64,000 nucleotides of DNA from Brevibacillus fortis (GCF_003013395.1 NZ_PXZM01000049.1:20591-84590), one strand, 5' to 3'; counted from the first letter of the stretch, positions 8,771 through 17,028 are shown. Notes: a model not told the origin generated them from the letters alone. Program-made: numbers and translations.

Positions 8771-8791
8771 TAAGAATTATTCTCAATTATA
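8771..8791 (-). promoter_or_regulatory. Possible -10 with overlapping Fur-like inverted repeat for the decayed MFS operon
   Basis: TATAAT on the minus strand (8786-8791) is followed by TGAGAATAATTCTTA (8771-8785). This is a 7-1-7 inverted repeat matching most positions of the Fur-type TGATAATNATTATCA. No good -35 was seen. It could equally be the site of the neighbouring LuxR-type protein. Confidence 0.35.
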
Positions 8792-8864
8792 GAGAAGTAC
8801 AAGAAGAGCACCATCCCACAAAGCTGGGATTTCCCGTTGCTACTAGACACACAGGAGAATGCTG

Positions 8865-9953
8865 ATGAGTACAAATTGGGAAGCTAGCAAGCGAAAATTG
8901 ATGACCTTAGCCGAGCGCTTTTCCCACTCTTCACAAGACTATCGGACAGCGCTCTTGCAGCTATTGCGGGAGTTCGTCCCTTTTGACGGGGCCTGCTGTA
9001 CCGCCGTTGATCCGCAAACACTTTTGTCCACCGGAGCCATCACGGAAGACGGAGTGGAAGCGATTCATCAAGGCATTTTTGAGCATGAATACTTGCGTGA
9101 GGACTTCAACCGATATGATCATTTGTGCAAAGCGACTGAGCCTGTCGCTACGCTGAGCCAAGCGACCGAGGGCCAGCTCGAACGCAGTGACCGCTATCGC
9201 AATGTCCTGCTCCCCGCCGGTTTCCATGATGAAATGCGTGCTGCCCTCAAGTACGACGGGGCATGCTGGGGCTTTTTGACGCTGTTTCGTTCGCAGGGGC
9301 GTCCCCTTTTTTCTGAGCAAGAGCGTGAATGTATGTTGGCTTTGGCTCCGCTGATTGCTTATCAGCTGCGAAAGACGAGTCTGTCCTTACCCGCTGAGGA
9401 GAATACCTGGATGGAAGAAGAGATGGGAATATTGATGCTGTCGGATCAGTTCACCTTGCTCGCTGCCAATCCCACAGCGGAAAAATGGCTGTCCCTGCTG
9501 CGCCAATGGGAGTCGATTGATCGCGGTACCTTGCCTCGACCAGTGCGAGCGGTTTGTTCGCGGGCACTCTCCCAGCTGGCAGAATCGGGTCACACGACAT
9601 CCATGGCAAAAGTCTGCATTCGCATGCCAGATGGCCCTTACATGACGATTCAGGCAAGCCCCATGAACAGCCAAAGCAGCACGGTTCACTTGGCTGTTTT
9701 GTTCGGCCCCGCAAAACCCGCTGACATGCTACCGCTCATCGCCGAAGCATACGGACTGTCTGTACGGGAGAAGCAAATACTCGACCAGATTGTCCGCGGG
9801 GCGTCCACGAAGGAGCTCGCACGCACACTGCACATCTCCGCTTATACGGTTCAGGATCATTTGAAATCCATCTTCGTAAAAACCGGAGTGTCCAGCAGAC
9901 GAGAGCTGATCTGGCAATTGTTTACCCGATTTGGCGTACAGGCTAACCAGTAA
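8865..9953 (+). CDS. LuxR-family transcriptional regulator with N-terminal sensor region
   Basis: The 362-residue regulator has a GAF-like region (about 5-170) and a PAS-like middle (about 180-280, EMGILMLSDQFTLLAANPTAEKWL). Its LuxR helix-turn-helix lies near 295-350, with LSVREKQILDQIVRGAST, KELARTLHISAYTVQDHL and KSIFVKTGVSSRREL. ATG 8865 is preferred over 8859 because AGGAG is only 1 bp from 8859 but 7 bp from 8865. It is divergent from the decayed MFS/dehydrogenase operon, presumably its former target. The regulator itself is intact. Confidence 0.88.
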   Translation: MSTNWEASKRKLMTLAERFSHSSQDYRTALLQLLREFVPFDGACCTAVDPQTLLSTGAITEDGVEAIHQGIFEHEYLREDFNRYDHLCKATEPVATLSQATEGQLERSDRYRNVLLPAGFHDEMRAALKYDGACWGFLTLFRSQGRPLFSEQERECMLALAPLIAYQLRKTSLSLPAEENTWMEEEMGILMLSDQFTLLAANPTAEKWLSLLRQWESIDRGTLPRPVRAVCSRALSQLAESGHTTSMAKVCIRMPDGPYMTIQASPMNSQSSTVHLAVLFGPAKPADMLPLIAEAYGLSVREKQILDQIVRGASTKELARTLHISAYTVQDHLKSIFVKTGVSSRRELIWQLFTRFGVQANQ

Positions 9954-9964
9954 AATGCCCAGCC

Positions 9965-10009
9965 AAAAGCCCCCTTCTTACAGCTACGTGCTGCTAGAAA
10001 GGGGCTTTT
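9965..10009 (+). terminator. Terminator of the LuxR-family gene
   Basis: AAAAGCCCCCTT (9965-9976) pairs with AAAGGGGCTTTT (9998-10009) across a 21-nt loop. Confidence 0.65.
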
Positions 10010-10030
10010 GATGTCATTACGCGATAAACT

Positions 10031-10216
10031 TCAAACCAACAATACTCCGCTTCCTGCTGAGCCAATTCCCGTCCATACAGCATAAGCTGTTCCGACTAGG
10101 AGCGACTGTAAAGCAGTCGACAGCAAAAAAAGGTACTACTTGCGAAAATCAAACAGGCAACCGCTGGCTTCCATTTTGTAAATCCTTCGCGGCAGTTCAG
10201 TTTGAATCCGTAAGCA
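10031..10216 (-). pseudogene. SMR-family (SugE/EmrE-like) efflux protein remnant
   Basis: The minus strand encodes GFKLNCREGFTKWKPAV and ACLIFAS in one frame. After a frameshift in a T-run near 10126-10132 it continues with LLSTALQSLLVGTAYAVWTG and IGSAGSGVLLV before a stop at 10031. GTAYAVWTGIG is the hallmark of small multidrug resistance proteins. The N-terminal membrane segment is missing and the frame is broken, so this is a relic of about 60 codons against about 105 in the family. Confidence 0.75.
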
Positions 10217-10248
10217 CCAAGACTGCCCCCGCCCCGAAATCGATTCAT

Positions 10249-11355
10249 TTAGTCAGCTTTTGATCTCTGCTCCACTATTTTTTGATTCAGCCTCTCGAAA
10301 GCCAACGCTAGCTCTTCCTTCGGGATCATCGCATACCGATCCCCTACACTTACCTCATACGAGCTAGCAGTTTCGTCTTCCTGTTTCACATAACGCGTGA
10401 AGCCAATTCCTGTCTCTTCACTAAGTGAGACCATGATACGTTCGAGCTCTTCTTTTGGCAAATCTGCGTGCACATGAAACATGTTGGATACAGGCACGGC
10501 CGGTCTCGTGGATATCCCATGGCATCGGTTGTAGAATCCCGCCAGCTCTTTTGCATCCTCATAATATTGACTGAATTTATGTTTTCTCTGCTCAAAATGG
10601 TACTCTGCCGTGACAATATACGGGTACAAACTAATCAGGTCCCCGCCATGGCGTCTTTTCCATACCTTCGATTGCTTCGTGAAGTCTTCATCCCCAGCCA
10701 GGATCGCTCCGGCAATTCCGCCTATCCCTTTGTAAAAGGAAACGTACACGCTATCGAACAAGGCGCATACCTCATCGGCTGACTTCTGGTAGAACGGCAG
10801 AATTTCCAAGAGCCGGGCACCATCCAGATGCAGCCGAATTCCTTTTTCCCGACAATAACGGGAGATTGCCTCCAAATCCTCATACGTGGGCAGCTGTCCG
10901 CCAATCTCACGCTGCGGCAATTCCAGCAACAGGCACGCGATATCGTCGTCCATGCCGAGAACATCATCCAGTTCAATCACTCTGTCTTTATCCGCCAGCA
11001 AGACAGACTCGATCTGATGGAGCTCCTTGAGCCCATCTTCCTCGTGAATCTCCAAGTGGCAGAGTGGATGATAAGCGACCTTTTTGATTCCCTTCTCATC
11101 GCACCAGATGCGTACCGCGATTTGTTGGGCCATCGTACCGCTGGGAAAAAACACGGCAGACTCTTTGCCCAAATATTCGGCCATCTTATGCTGAAAACTC
11201 TCGATGAGCTCGCCGGTTCCGTACATATCACCCTCCACATTCCCATCCACCCTGGACAGGACCTGCTGCAATTGATGGAGGTCTCTCTTGCTGTGCCCAG
11301 CGATTTGATAAGTGGTCTTTTTAAATACTTCCTTCAAGGTTTTCTTATCGCTCAT
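10249..11355 (-). CDS. Low-specificity threonine aldolase / beta-eliminating lyase family PLP enzyme
   Basis: The 368-residue fold-type I enzyme has PSGTMAQQ (cofactor phosphate contact, about 71-78), the aspartate in HLDGAR (about D178, pyridine nitrogen) and K209 in SFYKGIGG as the predicted Schiff-base lysine. The family cleaves L-threonine or allo-threonine to glycine and acetaldehyde. Related beta-hydroxy amino acid lyases cannot be excluded. An AAAGGAG ribosome binding site precedes ATG 11355. Transcribed toward the decayed SMR gene, with no operon partner. Confidence 0.85.
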   Translation of the reverse strand: MSDKKTLKEVFKKTTYQIAGHSKRDLHQLQQVLSRVDGNVEGDMYGTGELIESFQHKMAEYLGKESAVFFPSGTMAQQIAVRIWCDEKGIKKVAYHPLCHLEIHEEDGLKELHQIESVLLADKDRVIELDDVLGMDDDIACLLLELPQREIGGQLPTYEDLEAISRYCREKGIRLHLDGARLLEILPFYQKSADEVCALFDSVYVSFYKGIGGIAGAILAGDEDFTKQSKVWKRRHGGDLISLYPYIVTAEYHFEQRKHKFSQYYEDAKELAGFYNRCHGISTRPAVPVSNMFHVHADLPKEELERIMVSLSEETGIGFTRYVKQEDETASSYEVSVGDRYAMIPKEELALAFERLNQKIVEQRSKAD

Positions 11356-11431
11356 CTTGGCAGGGCTCCTTTATCATTCTCATCTTCAACCGCGCTTCTT
11401 ACCTCTAAAGATATCACATTTCACGAGCAGC

Positions 11432-11998
11432 TTATGTCGTTTGTTGTTTGACGTATAATTGGCGATATTCACTCGGCGTCTTACCCGTCATTTTTTTAAA
11501 CAACGTGATGAAATATGGCGTATTCGGCATTCCTACCAATTGTGCAACGTCTGCGATCTGGTTGTTCGAATGAGCCAGCAGCTCTCGCGCCCTTTCTATC
11601 CGCTTTTTCTGAATGTACTCCACAGGCGTCATATCCATGAGTCGTTTAAACGTTCGCTGCAAATGAAACGGACTGCCATGGCACATATCCGCCAAATGCT
11701 CCAACGTCAGCTTTTCGTTATAATGAGAATCAATGTATTGTGTAATTTGTGCCACCCATTCACGATCAGGCAGCCTCTCTCCCGTAGGCTTGCAGCGTTT
11801 ACATGGGCGAAATTCTTCCCGCATGGCTTGGCTTGCATGTTGAAAAACCCGCACGTTCTCCCTCTTCGGCGGCTTCGACTTGCACGACGGTCTACAAAAA
11901 ATCTTCGTCGTCTTTACCGCATAAAAGAATTGATCATCGTAAGTCGCATCGTTATGAATAATGGCCTGCCATCGCTCATCGGTTACCCGTTCCTCCAA
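11432..11998 (-). CDS. adaA: AdaA-type methylphosphotriester-DNA methyltransferase and AraC-family activator
   Basis: The 188-residue protein has an Ada zinc domain at the N-terminus with cysteines C35, C39 (FCRPSC), C66 and C69 (RPCKRC), followed by an AraC helix-turn-helix (LTLEHLADMC, RTFKRLMDMTPVEYI, IADVAQLVGMPNTPYF). Methyl transfer from a phosphotriester to the first cysteine turns such proteins into activators of repair genes. No alkyltransferase (AdaB/Ogt) domain is fused, as in Bacillus AdaA. The only in-frame start is TTG 11998 with a weak upstream site. It is divergent from alkA, its expected target. Confidence 0.9.
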   Translation of the reverse strand: MEERVTDERWQAIIHNDATYDDQFFYAVKTTKIFCRPSCKSKPPKRENVRVFQHASQAMREEFRPCKRCKPTGERLPDREWVAQITQYIDSHYNEKLTLEHLADMCHGSPFHLQRTFKRLMDMTPVEYIQKKRIERARELLAHSNNQIADVAQLVGMPNTPYFITLFKKMTGKTPSEYRQLYVKQQTT

Positions 11999-12088
11999 GA
12001 CCTAACATCTCCTTTGCCATAGCCGTTATCGAGTCGCATGCTCCTACCGACAGTATACCCCCACGCTACGTGATCCGTACTGCTAGAA

Positions 12089-12139
12089 GATTAAAATAGC
12101 AAGATAACGAAATGACAGGTTAGCTTTTCTTGTTATAAA
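12089..12139 (+). promoter_or_regulatory. alkA promoter with a putative Ada box
   Basis: ATGACA (12112-12117) and TATAAA (12134-12139) are 16 bp apart. Ten bases before the -35, GATT-N6-GCAA (12089-12102) resembles the AATT-N6-GCAA Ada box recalled from Escherichia coli. The spacing suits an activator that contacts RNA polymerase. Confidence 0.55.
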
Positions 12140-12170
12140 ACTAGGAGGAAGTCAGACAGGAGGTTTTCGC

Positions 12171-13103
12171 ATGACAAGCGGTCTATCACACTCGGCTTGG
12201 GTCGATAATAGAGAAGAAATGATCTTGTCCGTACCTACGGAATTCAGTTTCTCGCAAAATCTTCAATACTTGTCCAGAGCATCCAACGAATGCATGTTTC
12301 ACATTCAAAACGGTCGCCTTTACAAAGCCATCCCGATGGAGCAAGATCCACAAATGGTCGAAATTCACGCAGATAACGATCAAGGATTGACTGTGCGCTT
12401 TCTCAGCCCTTCGCTTCCCACTGAAAAAGTCCGGATGGAGGTAGCACGCTATGTCCGAGATTGGTTCGATCTCGATCGAGACCTGGTTCCGTTTTATGAG
12501 CTTGCCGCAGGGGACGCTCTCCTAAAGCAGGCCGTTGAAAAGTTTTACGGGCTGCGGACCATGGGCATTCCCGACCTGTTTGAAGCGCTCAGTTGGGGAA
12601 TCATTGGACAACAAATTAACCTGACCTATGCGTATACACTTAAACGGCGGTTGGTAGAGACATTCGGAAGACGAGTAGAGTTCAAAGGCGAGACATATTG
12701 GCTTTTCCCAACACCTGATTTGATCGCTGGATTATCCGTGGCTGATCTGGATGGATTGCGCATGACGACCAAGAAATGCGAGTATTTGATTGACGTCGCA
12801 CAACTCATCGTTGAAGGGAAACTATCGAAAGAGCTATTATGGGACGGAGGAGATTATCTAACCGCGGAGAAACGATTGACCAGTATTCGCGGGATTGGAC
12901 CGTGGACGGCCAACTATGTGCTCATGCGCTGTCTGCGAATGCCCTCTGCTTTTCCCATTGACGATGTCGGCCTGCACAATGCGATCAAATTTTTACTAGG
13001 CAAAGAAAAAAAACCGACAAAAGCAGAAATACGAGAGCTGTCCAAGTCTTGGACGAATTGGGAGTCGTACGCTACTTTTTATTTATGGCGTTTTCTTTAT
13101 TAA
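12171..13103 (+). CDS. alkA: DNA-3-methyladenine glycosylase II (AlkA)
   Basis: The 310-residue protein belongs to the HhH-GPD superfamily. The helix-hairpin-helix is ..LTSIRGIGPWTANYV near 236-250, and the catalytic aspartate lies in FPIDDVGLHN (D264/D265). An AlkA N-terminal beta domain precedes it (about 15-110). The enzyme excises alkylated purines and leaves abasic sites. AGGAGG precedes ATG 12171. It is divergent from adaA and 19 bp ahead of nfo, so lesion removal and abasic-site cleavage are cotranscribed. Confidence 0.92.
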   Translation: MTSGLSHSAWVDNREEMILSVPTEFSFSQNLQYLSRASNECMFHIQNGRLYKAIPMEQDPQMVEIHADNDQGLTVRFLSPSLPTEKVRMEVARYVRDWFDLDRDLVPFYELAAGDALLKQAVEKFYGLRTMGIPDLFEALSWGIIGQQINLTYAYTLKRRLVETFGRRVEFKGETYWLFPTPDLIAGLSVADLDGLRMTTKKCEYLIDVAQLIVEGKLSKELLWDGGDYLTAEKRLTSIRGIGPWTANYVLMRCLRMPSAFPIDDVGLHNAIKFLLGKEKKPTKAEIRELSKSWTNWESYATFYLWRFLY

Positions 13104-13122
13104 TCAAAGGAGGTTCTATCCT

Positions 13123-14241
13123 ATGCTAAAAATAGGTTCGCACGTATCATTCTCCGGTAAAGGGCTGCTGAATGCCGCCGAAGAAGCAGCCACCTACGGC
13201 TCAAGTACATTTATGATCTACACGGGTGCGCCGCAAAACACCCGCCGCAAGCCGATTGAAGACCAGTACATTACGGAAGGCAAAGAAGTAATGGCCAAGC
13301 AGGGCGTGGATGAAATTGTTGTACATGCCCCATACATTATTAACTTGGGTTCTTACAAGGACGATACCTTCGAGCTCGCTGTCCGCTTTCTGCAAGAAGA
13401 GATTCGCCGGACCGACTACATCGGCGTCAAAAATATCGTGCTGCACCCTGGCGCATACACGGACAAGGACGCAGAGTACGGTATCGCCCGGATCGCAGAA
13501 GGCTTGAATGAAGTTCTGACAGGCATCAAAGACACAGACGTGAAAATCGCACTGGAGACCATGGCCGGCAAAGGAACGGAAATCGGCCGCAGCTTTGAGG
13601 AAATTGCGGCGATCATTGAGAAAGTAGAAGACAACAGCAAGCTAACCGTCTGCATGGATACTTGCCACATTCATGACGCTGGCTATGATATCGTCAACGA
13701 CTTCGACGGCGTCTTGGAACAGTTTGACCGGACAATCGGCTTGGACCGTCTCGCCGTGGTTCACTTGAATGACAGCAAAAACTTCCGCGGGGCAGGCAAA
13801 GACCGCCACGCGCCAATCGGTGCGGGACTCATCGGCTTTGATGCGATGAATTACATCGTGAACCACGAGAAAATCCGCCACCTGCCGCTTGTACTGGAGA
13901 CACCTTGGATCAGTAAGGAAAAAGGCAACGAGCGTCCGATGTACGAAGCAGAAATCGCCCTCCTGCGCGGTGAAGTGGACAAGCGCTTTGGTAACGAATT
14001 CATGGACCATGTGGAGCGCCTCGATTTCTTTTTCCGCAAACAAGATATCGCTAGACGTGAGTATGTAATTGGGATTTGGGAGTTGCTCAAAAACGACGCG
14101 AAGGCAAAGAAAGCCGATGGCCGCGAGCCGATGGAGCGACTGTACGATATGGTGAAGGAAGCGAGATTGTTCCCAGAGCTATCTGAAGAGCAGATCAACC
14201 ACCGTTTGTCTGCCTACTTCGCGATTCCGAAATTCTCCTAA
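13123..14241 (+). CDS. nfo: Endonuclease IV (AP endonuclease) with a C-terminal extension
   Basis: The first ~290 residues carry all endonuclease IV metal motifs: VHAPYIINL, LHPGAY, ALETMAGKG, MDTCHIHDAGYD, VVHLNDSK, DRHAPIG and LETPW. The protein cuts 5' of abasic sites with a three-zinc centre. At 372 residues it is roughly 75 longer than the Bacillus protein (about 297); the charged helical tail (about 295-372) has no motif I recognise. AGGAGG precedes ATG 13123. It follows alkA by 19 bp and should act directly on AlkA products. Confidence 0.93.
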   Translation: MLKIGSHVSFSGKGLLNAAEEAATYGSSTFMIYTGAPQNTRRKPIEDQYITEGKEVMAKQGVDEIVVHAPYIINLGSYKDDTFELAVRFLQEEIRRTDYIGVKNIVLHPGAYTDKDAEYGIARIAEGLNEVLTGIKDTDVKIALETMAGKGTEIGRSFEEIAAIIEKVEDNSKLTVCMDTCHIHDAGYDIVNDFDGVLEQFDRTIGLDRLAVVHLNDSKNFRGAGKDRHAPIGAGLIGFDAMNYIVNHEKIRHLPLVLETPWISKEKGNERPMYEAEIALLRGEVDKRFGNEFMDHVERLDFFFRKQDIARREYVIGIWELLKNDAKAKKADGREPMERLYDMVKEARLFPELSEEQINHRLSAYFAIPKFS

Positions 14242-14324
14242 TGTAAAAGCACTTGATGTAGGCTGACTGTGGCTTCCTCCTGTTGGAGTGAACCCGACAC
14301 ACGCACCAATAGAGGGGGAGCCAT

Positions 14325-14624
14325 ATGCCTACGCCTAAAAAGCCAGCACCTCAAGATGCTGACTCTGCCAAAACATACACCCTGCTCGGAGCTGATCGCT
14401 CCTTTTATCAAAGTGATACTCCGGGTACATTAGGAGGGTACCGACCAGGTAGAATATATGGCCGACTGGATTGTCCCTCTGCCATCAGAGCCATTACGCG
14501 AGGCGGTTATGTCCGCCATCGCGTATTTTTTGCGGATGAAGCAACCGCTATTGCTGCGGGGTATCGGCCTTGTGCTGTTTGTTTACGAGAGAAATATTTG
14601 TTGTGGAAAGCGATGCGGGCGTAG
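14325..14624 (+). CDS. Small protein with an Ada-type metal-binding domain
   Basis: The 99-residue protein is built almost entirely of an Ada zinc domain: LLGADRSFYQSDTPGTLGGY, then GRLDCPSA and GYRPCAVCLREKY. Three of the four Ada cysteines are present (C50, C83, C86); the partner of C50 in the FCRPSC-type motif is replaced. Without the full cysteine set and without AraC domains it is probably not a methyl acceptor-activator, though it may still bind zinc and nucleic acid. It follows nfo by about 80 bp in the same direction, with a GGGGGAG ribosome binding site. Confidence 0.8.
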   Translation: MPTPKKPAPQDADSAKTYTLLGADRSFYQSDTPGTLGGYRPGRIYGRLDCPSAIRAITRGGYVRHRVFFADEATAIAAGYRPCAVCLREKYLLWKAMRA

Positions 14625-14625
14625 A

Positions 14626-14868
14626 TCAATGCGCCCTGCCATTACGTTCATTTCCTCGCTTAAAATTCCCTGTGATTTTCGCCAGGTGTAATTGTACAGT
14701 CTTGTCATCTTCGGCTGCTTTTAATTTATCCAGAAATCTTTCCGCTTCCTTCCCCTTTAACGTTTTTACCAGTTTCCCTTGATAGTCAATGAATACTGTC
14801 TGATCTTTTGCGATCCGATAGTGAAAGGGATTTTCGTCTAAACGATTTCTTTTATCAATCCGGCTCAT
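14626..14868 (-). CDS. Conserved hypothetical 80-residue basic protein
   Basis: The soluble, lysine-rich protein begins MSRIDKRNRLDENPFHYRI and contains DQTVFIDYQGKLVKTLKG, with no transmembrane segment or catalytic motif. I do not recognise a named family. ATG 14868 is chosen because AGGAGG lies 7 bp upstream; the longer frame from 14937 lacks a site. Its end is 1 bp from the convergent Ada-type gene. Confidence 0.7.
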   Translation of the reverse strand: MSRIDKRNRLDENPFHYRIAKDQTVFIDYQGKLVKTLKGKEAERFLDKLKAAEDDKTVQLHLAKITGNFKRGNERNGRAH

Positions 14869-14888
14869 TTGCCAGCCTCCTGGTCTCT

Positions 14889-15272
14889 CTATAGAACACC
14901 TGCGGGGATTCGAAATAGTACATAGTTGCCTGTCCACATTTGTGATGTGATGATCATCTTCTCTTTCCCCCGTTCAAAAAAGTATCCGGCCCCTTCTTGT
15001 TGGATAAAGGTCCAGCCTTTTTCCGACACTGCCCGCTTTACTGCATCTACTTCTGAACCTTAATCGGATTGCGCCCCGTACCAATCGATGTTATTCTCCG
15101 TCGTCAATTTGACTATCGATCCCGTGTATTCGTCCAAAAGCTCCGTCACCTCTCTTTTGGACTTGGATTCGAATGGTAATGCAGGATACCAAATCCGTAA
15201 AGTATTTGCGAGCATGATGAGACAGAAGCCGAAGATGATTACAAGGAACAGTGACTTCGTTCTCTTATTCAT
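14889..15272 (-). pseudogene. Membrane-anchored hypothetical protein interrupted by an in-frame TAA
   Basis: From ATG 15272 the frame encodes an N-terminal membrane anchor (about residues 5-25) and a soluble region to ..NNIDWYGAQSD, then TAA at 15060-15062. The same frame stays open for another 56 codons (GSEVDAVKRAVSEKGWTFIQ ... NYVLFRIPAGVL) to TAG at 14889. The span is exactly 128 codons, so one base change splits it. The GAGGAG site lies inside the end of the cyclase gene, so the two are cotranscribed. The 70-residue front part may still be made. Confidence 0.65.
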
Positions 15273-15282
15273 ATGTATACAA

Positions 15283-16062
15283 CTACTCCTCTTCCTCAAA
15301 AATCGCAACAGGACGCGCCCATCCCGCGCTTGCTCCTTTCACTTTCACAGGAAACACAGAAACGGTAAACCCGTAGGGCCTCGGCAATTGCTCCAAGTTC
15401 GCCAGCTTTTCAATTTGGCAGTACTCTTTCTCTTTTCCCACATAGTGCGCCGCCCATAAAACACCATCGCGCGGATTTTGTTTATAATCAGCAGCTTGAA
15501 CGGAAAACGGGATATCCCATCCCCACCCATCGGTTCCCATGACCTTAATTCCTTGATCAATCAGCCAATGAGTTGCTTCCGCCGATACCCCTGCATGTGA
15601 TAGGAAATAGTGCTCTTCATAGTATCTTTTATCCGCATCCGTCCTGATCAGGACAATATCAAACGGTTTTAGTGTGTATTGGATTTGTTCGAGCTTCTGT
15701 TTCATATCGTTCACCGTGATTTCATAACCAGACGGTTTCTCACTAAAATCTAGCAGGACACCATCTCCGTAGAACCACTCCAACGGTAACTGATCAATCG
15801 TTCTCGCTGGCTCTCCCTCGGAAGTAGGCCAGTAATGCCAAGGTGCATCTACATGTGTCCCTGTATGTGTCGTGAGTGTCACCGTTTCACTCGCCCACGC
15901 CTTCTGTTCAGGAAAATCCGTTGGTTGCAATCCGAAATACTGGGCAGCTTGAACAGCCCCTTCTTCATGACTATTGTATTGAATCTCAGGTGGAAACGGT
16001 TCTTTTGCCAGACGATCAAGAGGCACACTCAGATCAATGAACCGACGTGCTTTTCTATTCAT
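15283..16062 (-). CDS. Cyclase-family (KynB-like) metal-dependent hydrolase
   Basis: The 259-residue protein has the metal signature HTGTHVDAPWH (H66, H70, D72, H76), typical of the arylformamidase/cyclase fold, plus FDIVLIRTDAD and GVSAEATHWLIDQGIKVMGT. Family members hydrolyse formamides, isatin or related amides with Mn or Zn. There is no kynurenine pathway neighbour, so the substrate is open. It is the first gene of a two-gene operon with the nonsense-interrupted gene. Confidence 0.85.
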   Translation of the reverse strand: MNRKARRFIDLSVPLDRLAKEPFPPEIQYNSHEEGAVQAAQYFGLQPTDFPEQKAWASETVTLTTHTGTHVDAPWHYWPTSEGEPARTIDQLPLEWFYGDGVLLDFSEKPSGYEITVNDMKQKLEQIQYTLKPFDIVLIRTDADKRYYEEHYFLSHAGVSAEATHWLIDQGIKVMGTDGWGWDIPFSVQAADYKQNPRDGVLWAAHYVGKEKEYCQIEKLANLEQLPRPYGFTVSVFPVKVKGASAGWARPVAIFEEEE

Positions 16063-16156
16063 AGCAGGCTTCCCTTCTTTCCCCTTTGTAATTTTCTGTA
16101 TTTTCGATCAACCTAACTGTACTATCTGCCTTCCACCAGCGTCAAATGAACATGGC

Positions 16157-16200
16157 AAAAAGGCCAGTACCTCGTCGTCAATACAGGTACTGGCCTTCTT
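16157..16200 (-). terminator. Terminator after the MerR-family gene
   Basis: The minus strand reads AAGGCCAGTACCT, a 12-nt loop, then AGGTACTGGCCTT and TTTTT. The 13-bp stem is perfect. Confidence 0.9.
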
Positions 16201-17003
16201 TATGGTGATTCAATTGGAATTTGTACTTCTACATACGTATCGCCCCCATCTGGGGATTGCAGATAGGTTTCTCTGCCTGGCTGATCTTTTTTAATCCGGT
16301 ATTGATTGCGCTCGATCCATTTTGCCAAGTCAATGCAGGCCGTAGAAGGAACGAATGGCTCGACTCGTTGGACCAGGGTGGCCATCATCGGCTCCTCTGG
16401 CAGCATACGTACTTCCAGCATGTCAGATGGCAAGGGAATGTCCTGTTTGAGCACATAGCCGATCTCCAATTCGAATGCCGCCTCGTCTCTTTCCGACTCC
16501 TTCCACAAAACGATGGGGGAAAGCATGCTTTTCTGCTGCTTGCCTGCATAATGAGCCAGCCGATCGAAAAGCATCGGAATCTCTTCCACCGTACCTTCCG
16601 AACGGAACGAGACCACTTTTTGTGGTTCGACTCGTTTAAAGACGACCTCTTGTTCTACGTACCCCTTCTGCTCGATCCATAGGAGACGCTCCTTGATTCG
16701 ATTCAATCGTGCTTGCTCCTCTTCAAGTAGCAGCTCTATTTCTCTTTCTTTTTGCCTCAATATGCCTTGCCGCTGTTCCATGGACATTTCTTCTTGTAGC
16801 AATTGCTGGATTTGTTGCAACGTAAATCCTAAGTCCTTGTACATAAGGATTCGATTGAGTGTAACCAATTGCTCTGCTGCATAAAACCGATAGCCAGTCT
16901 CTTTGTCTATATCCGCTGGCTTCAAAATGCCAATCTGATCATAAAAACGAAGCGTCTTTAAGGATACTCTGCTCAATCGGGAAAATTCACTGATCTTAAA
17001 CAT
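16200..17003 (-). CDS. MerR-family regulator with GyrI-like effector domain
   Basis: About 267 residues. A MerR winged helix starts at MFKISEFSRLSRVSLKTLRF, followed by a dimerisation coiled coil (about 75-118) and an AraC-effector/GyrI-like ligand domain (about 120-265). This is the BmrR-type architecture that senses lipophilic or cationic compounds. ATG 17003 begins at the conserved helix-turn-helix start; an alternative ATG at 17024 is possible. It is divergent from the MetX-like hydrolase, whose promoter carries a MerR-type long spacer. Confidence 0.88.
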   Translation of the reverse strand: MFKISEFSRLSRVSLKTLRFYDQIGILKPADIDKETGYRFYAAEQLVTLNRILMYKDLGFTLQQIQQLLQEEMSMEQRQGILRQKEREIELLLEEEQARLNRIKERLLWIEQKGYVEQEVVFKRVEPQKVVSFRSEGTVEEIPMLFDRLAHYAGKQQKSMLSPIVLWKESERDEAAFELEIGYVLKQDIPLPSDMLEVRMLPEEPMMATLVQRVEPFVPSTACIDLAKWIERNQYRIKKDQPGRETYLQSPDGGDTYVEVQIPIESP

Positions 17004-17028
17004 AGAAAAACCCCAATCTGTCATTACC

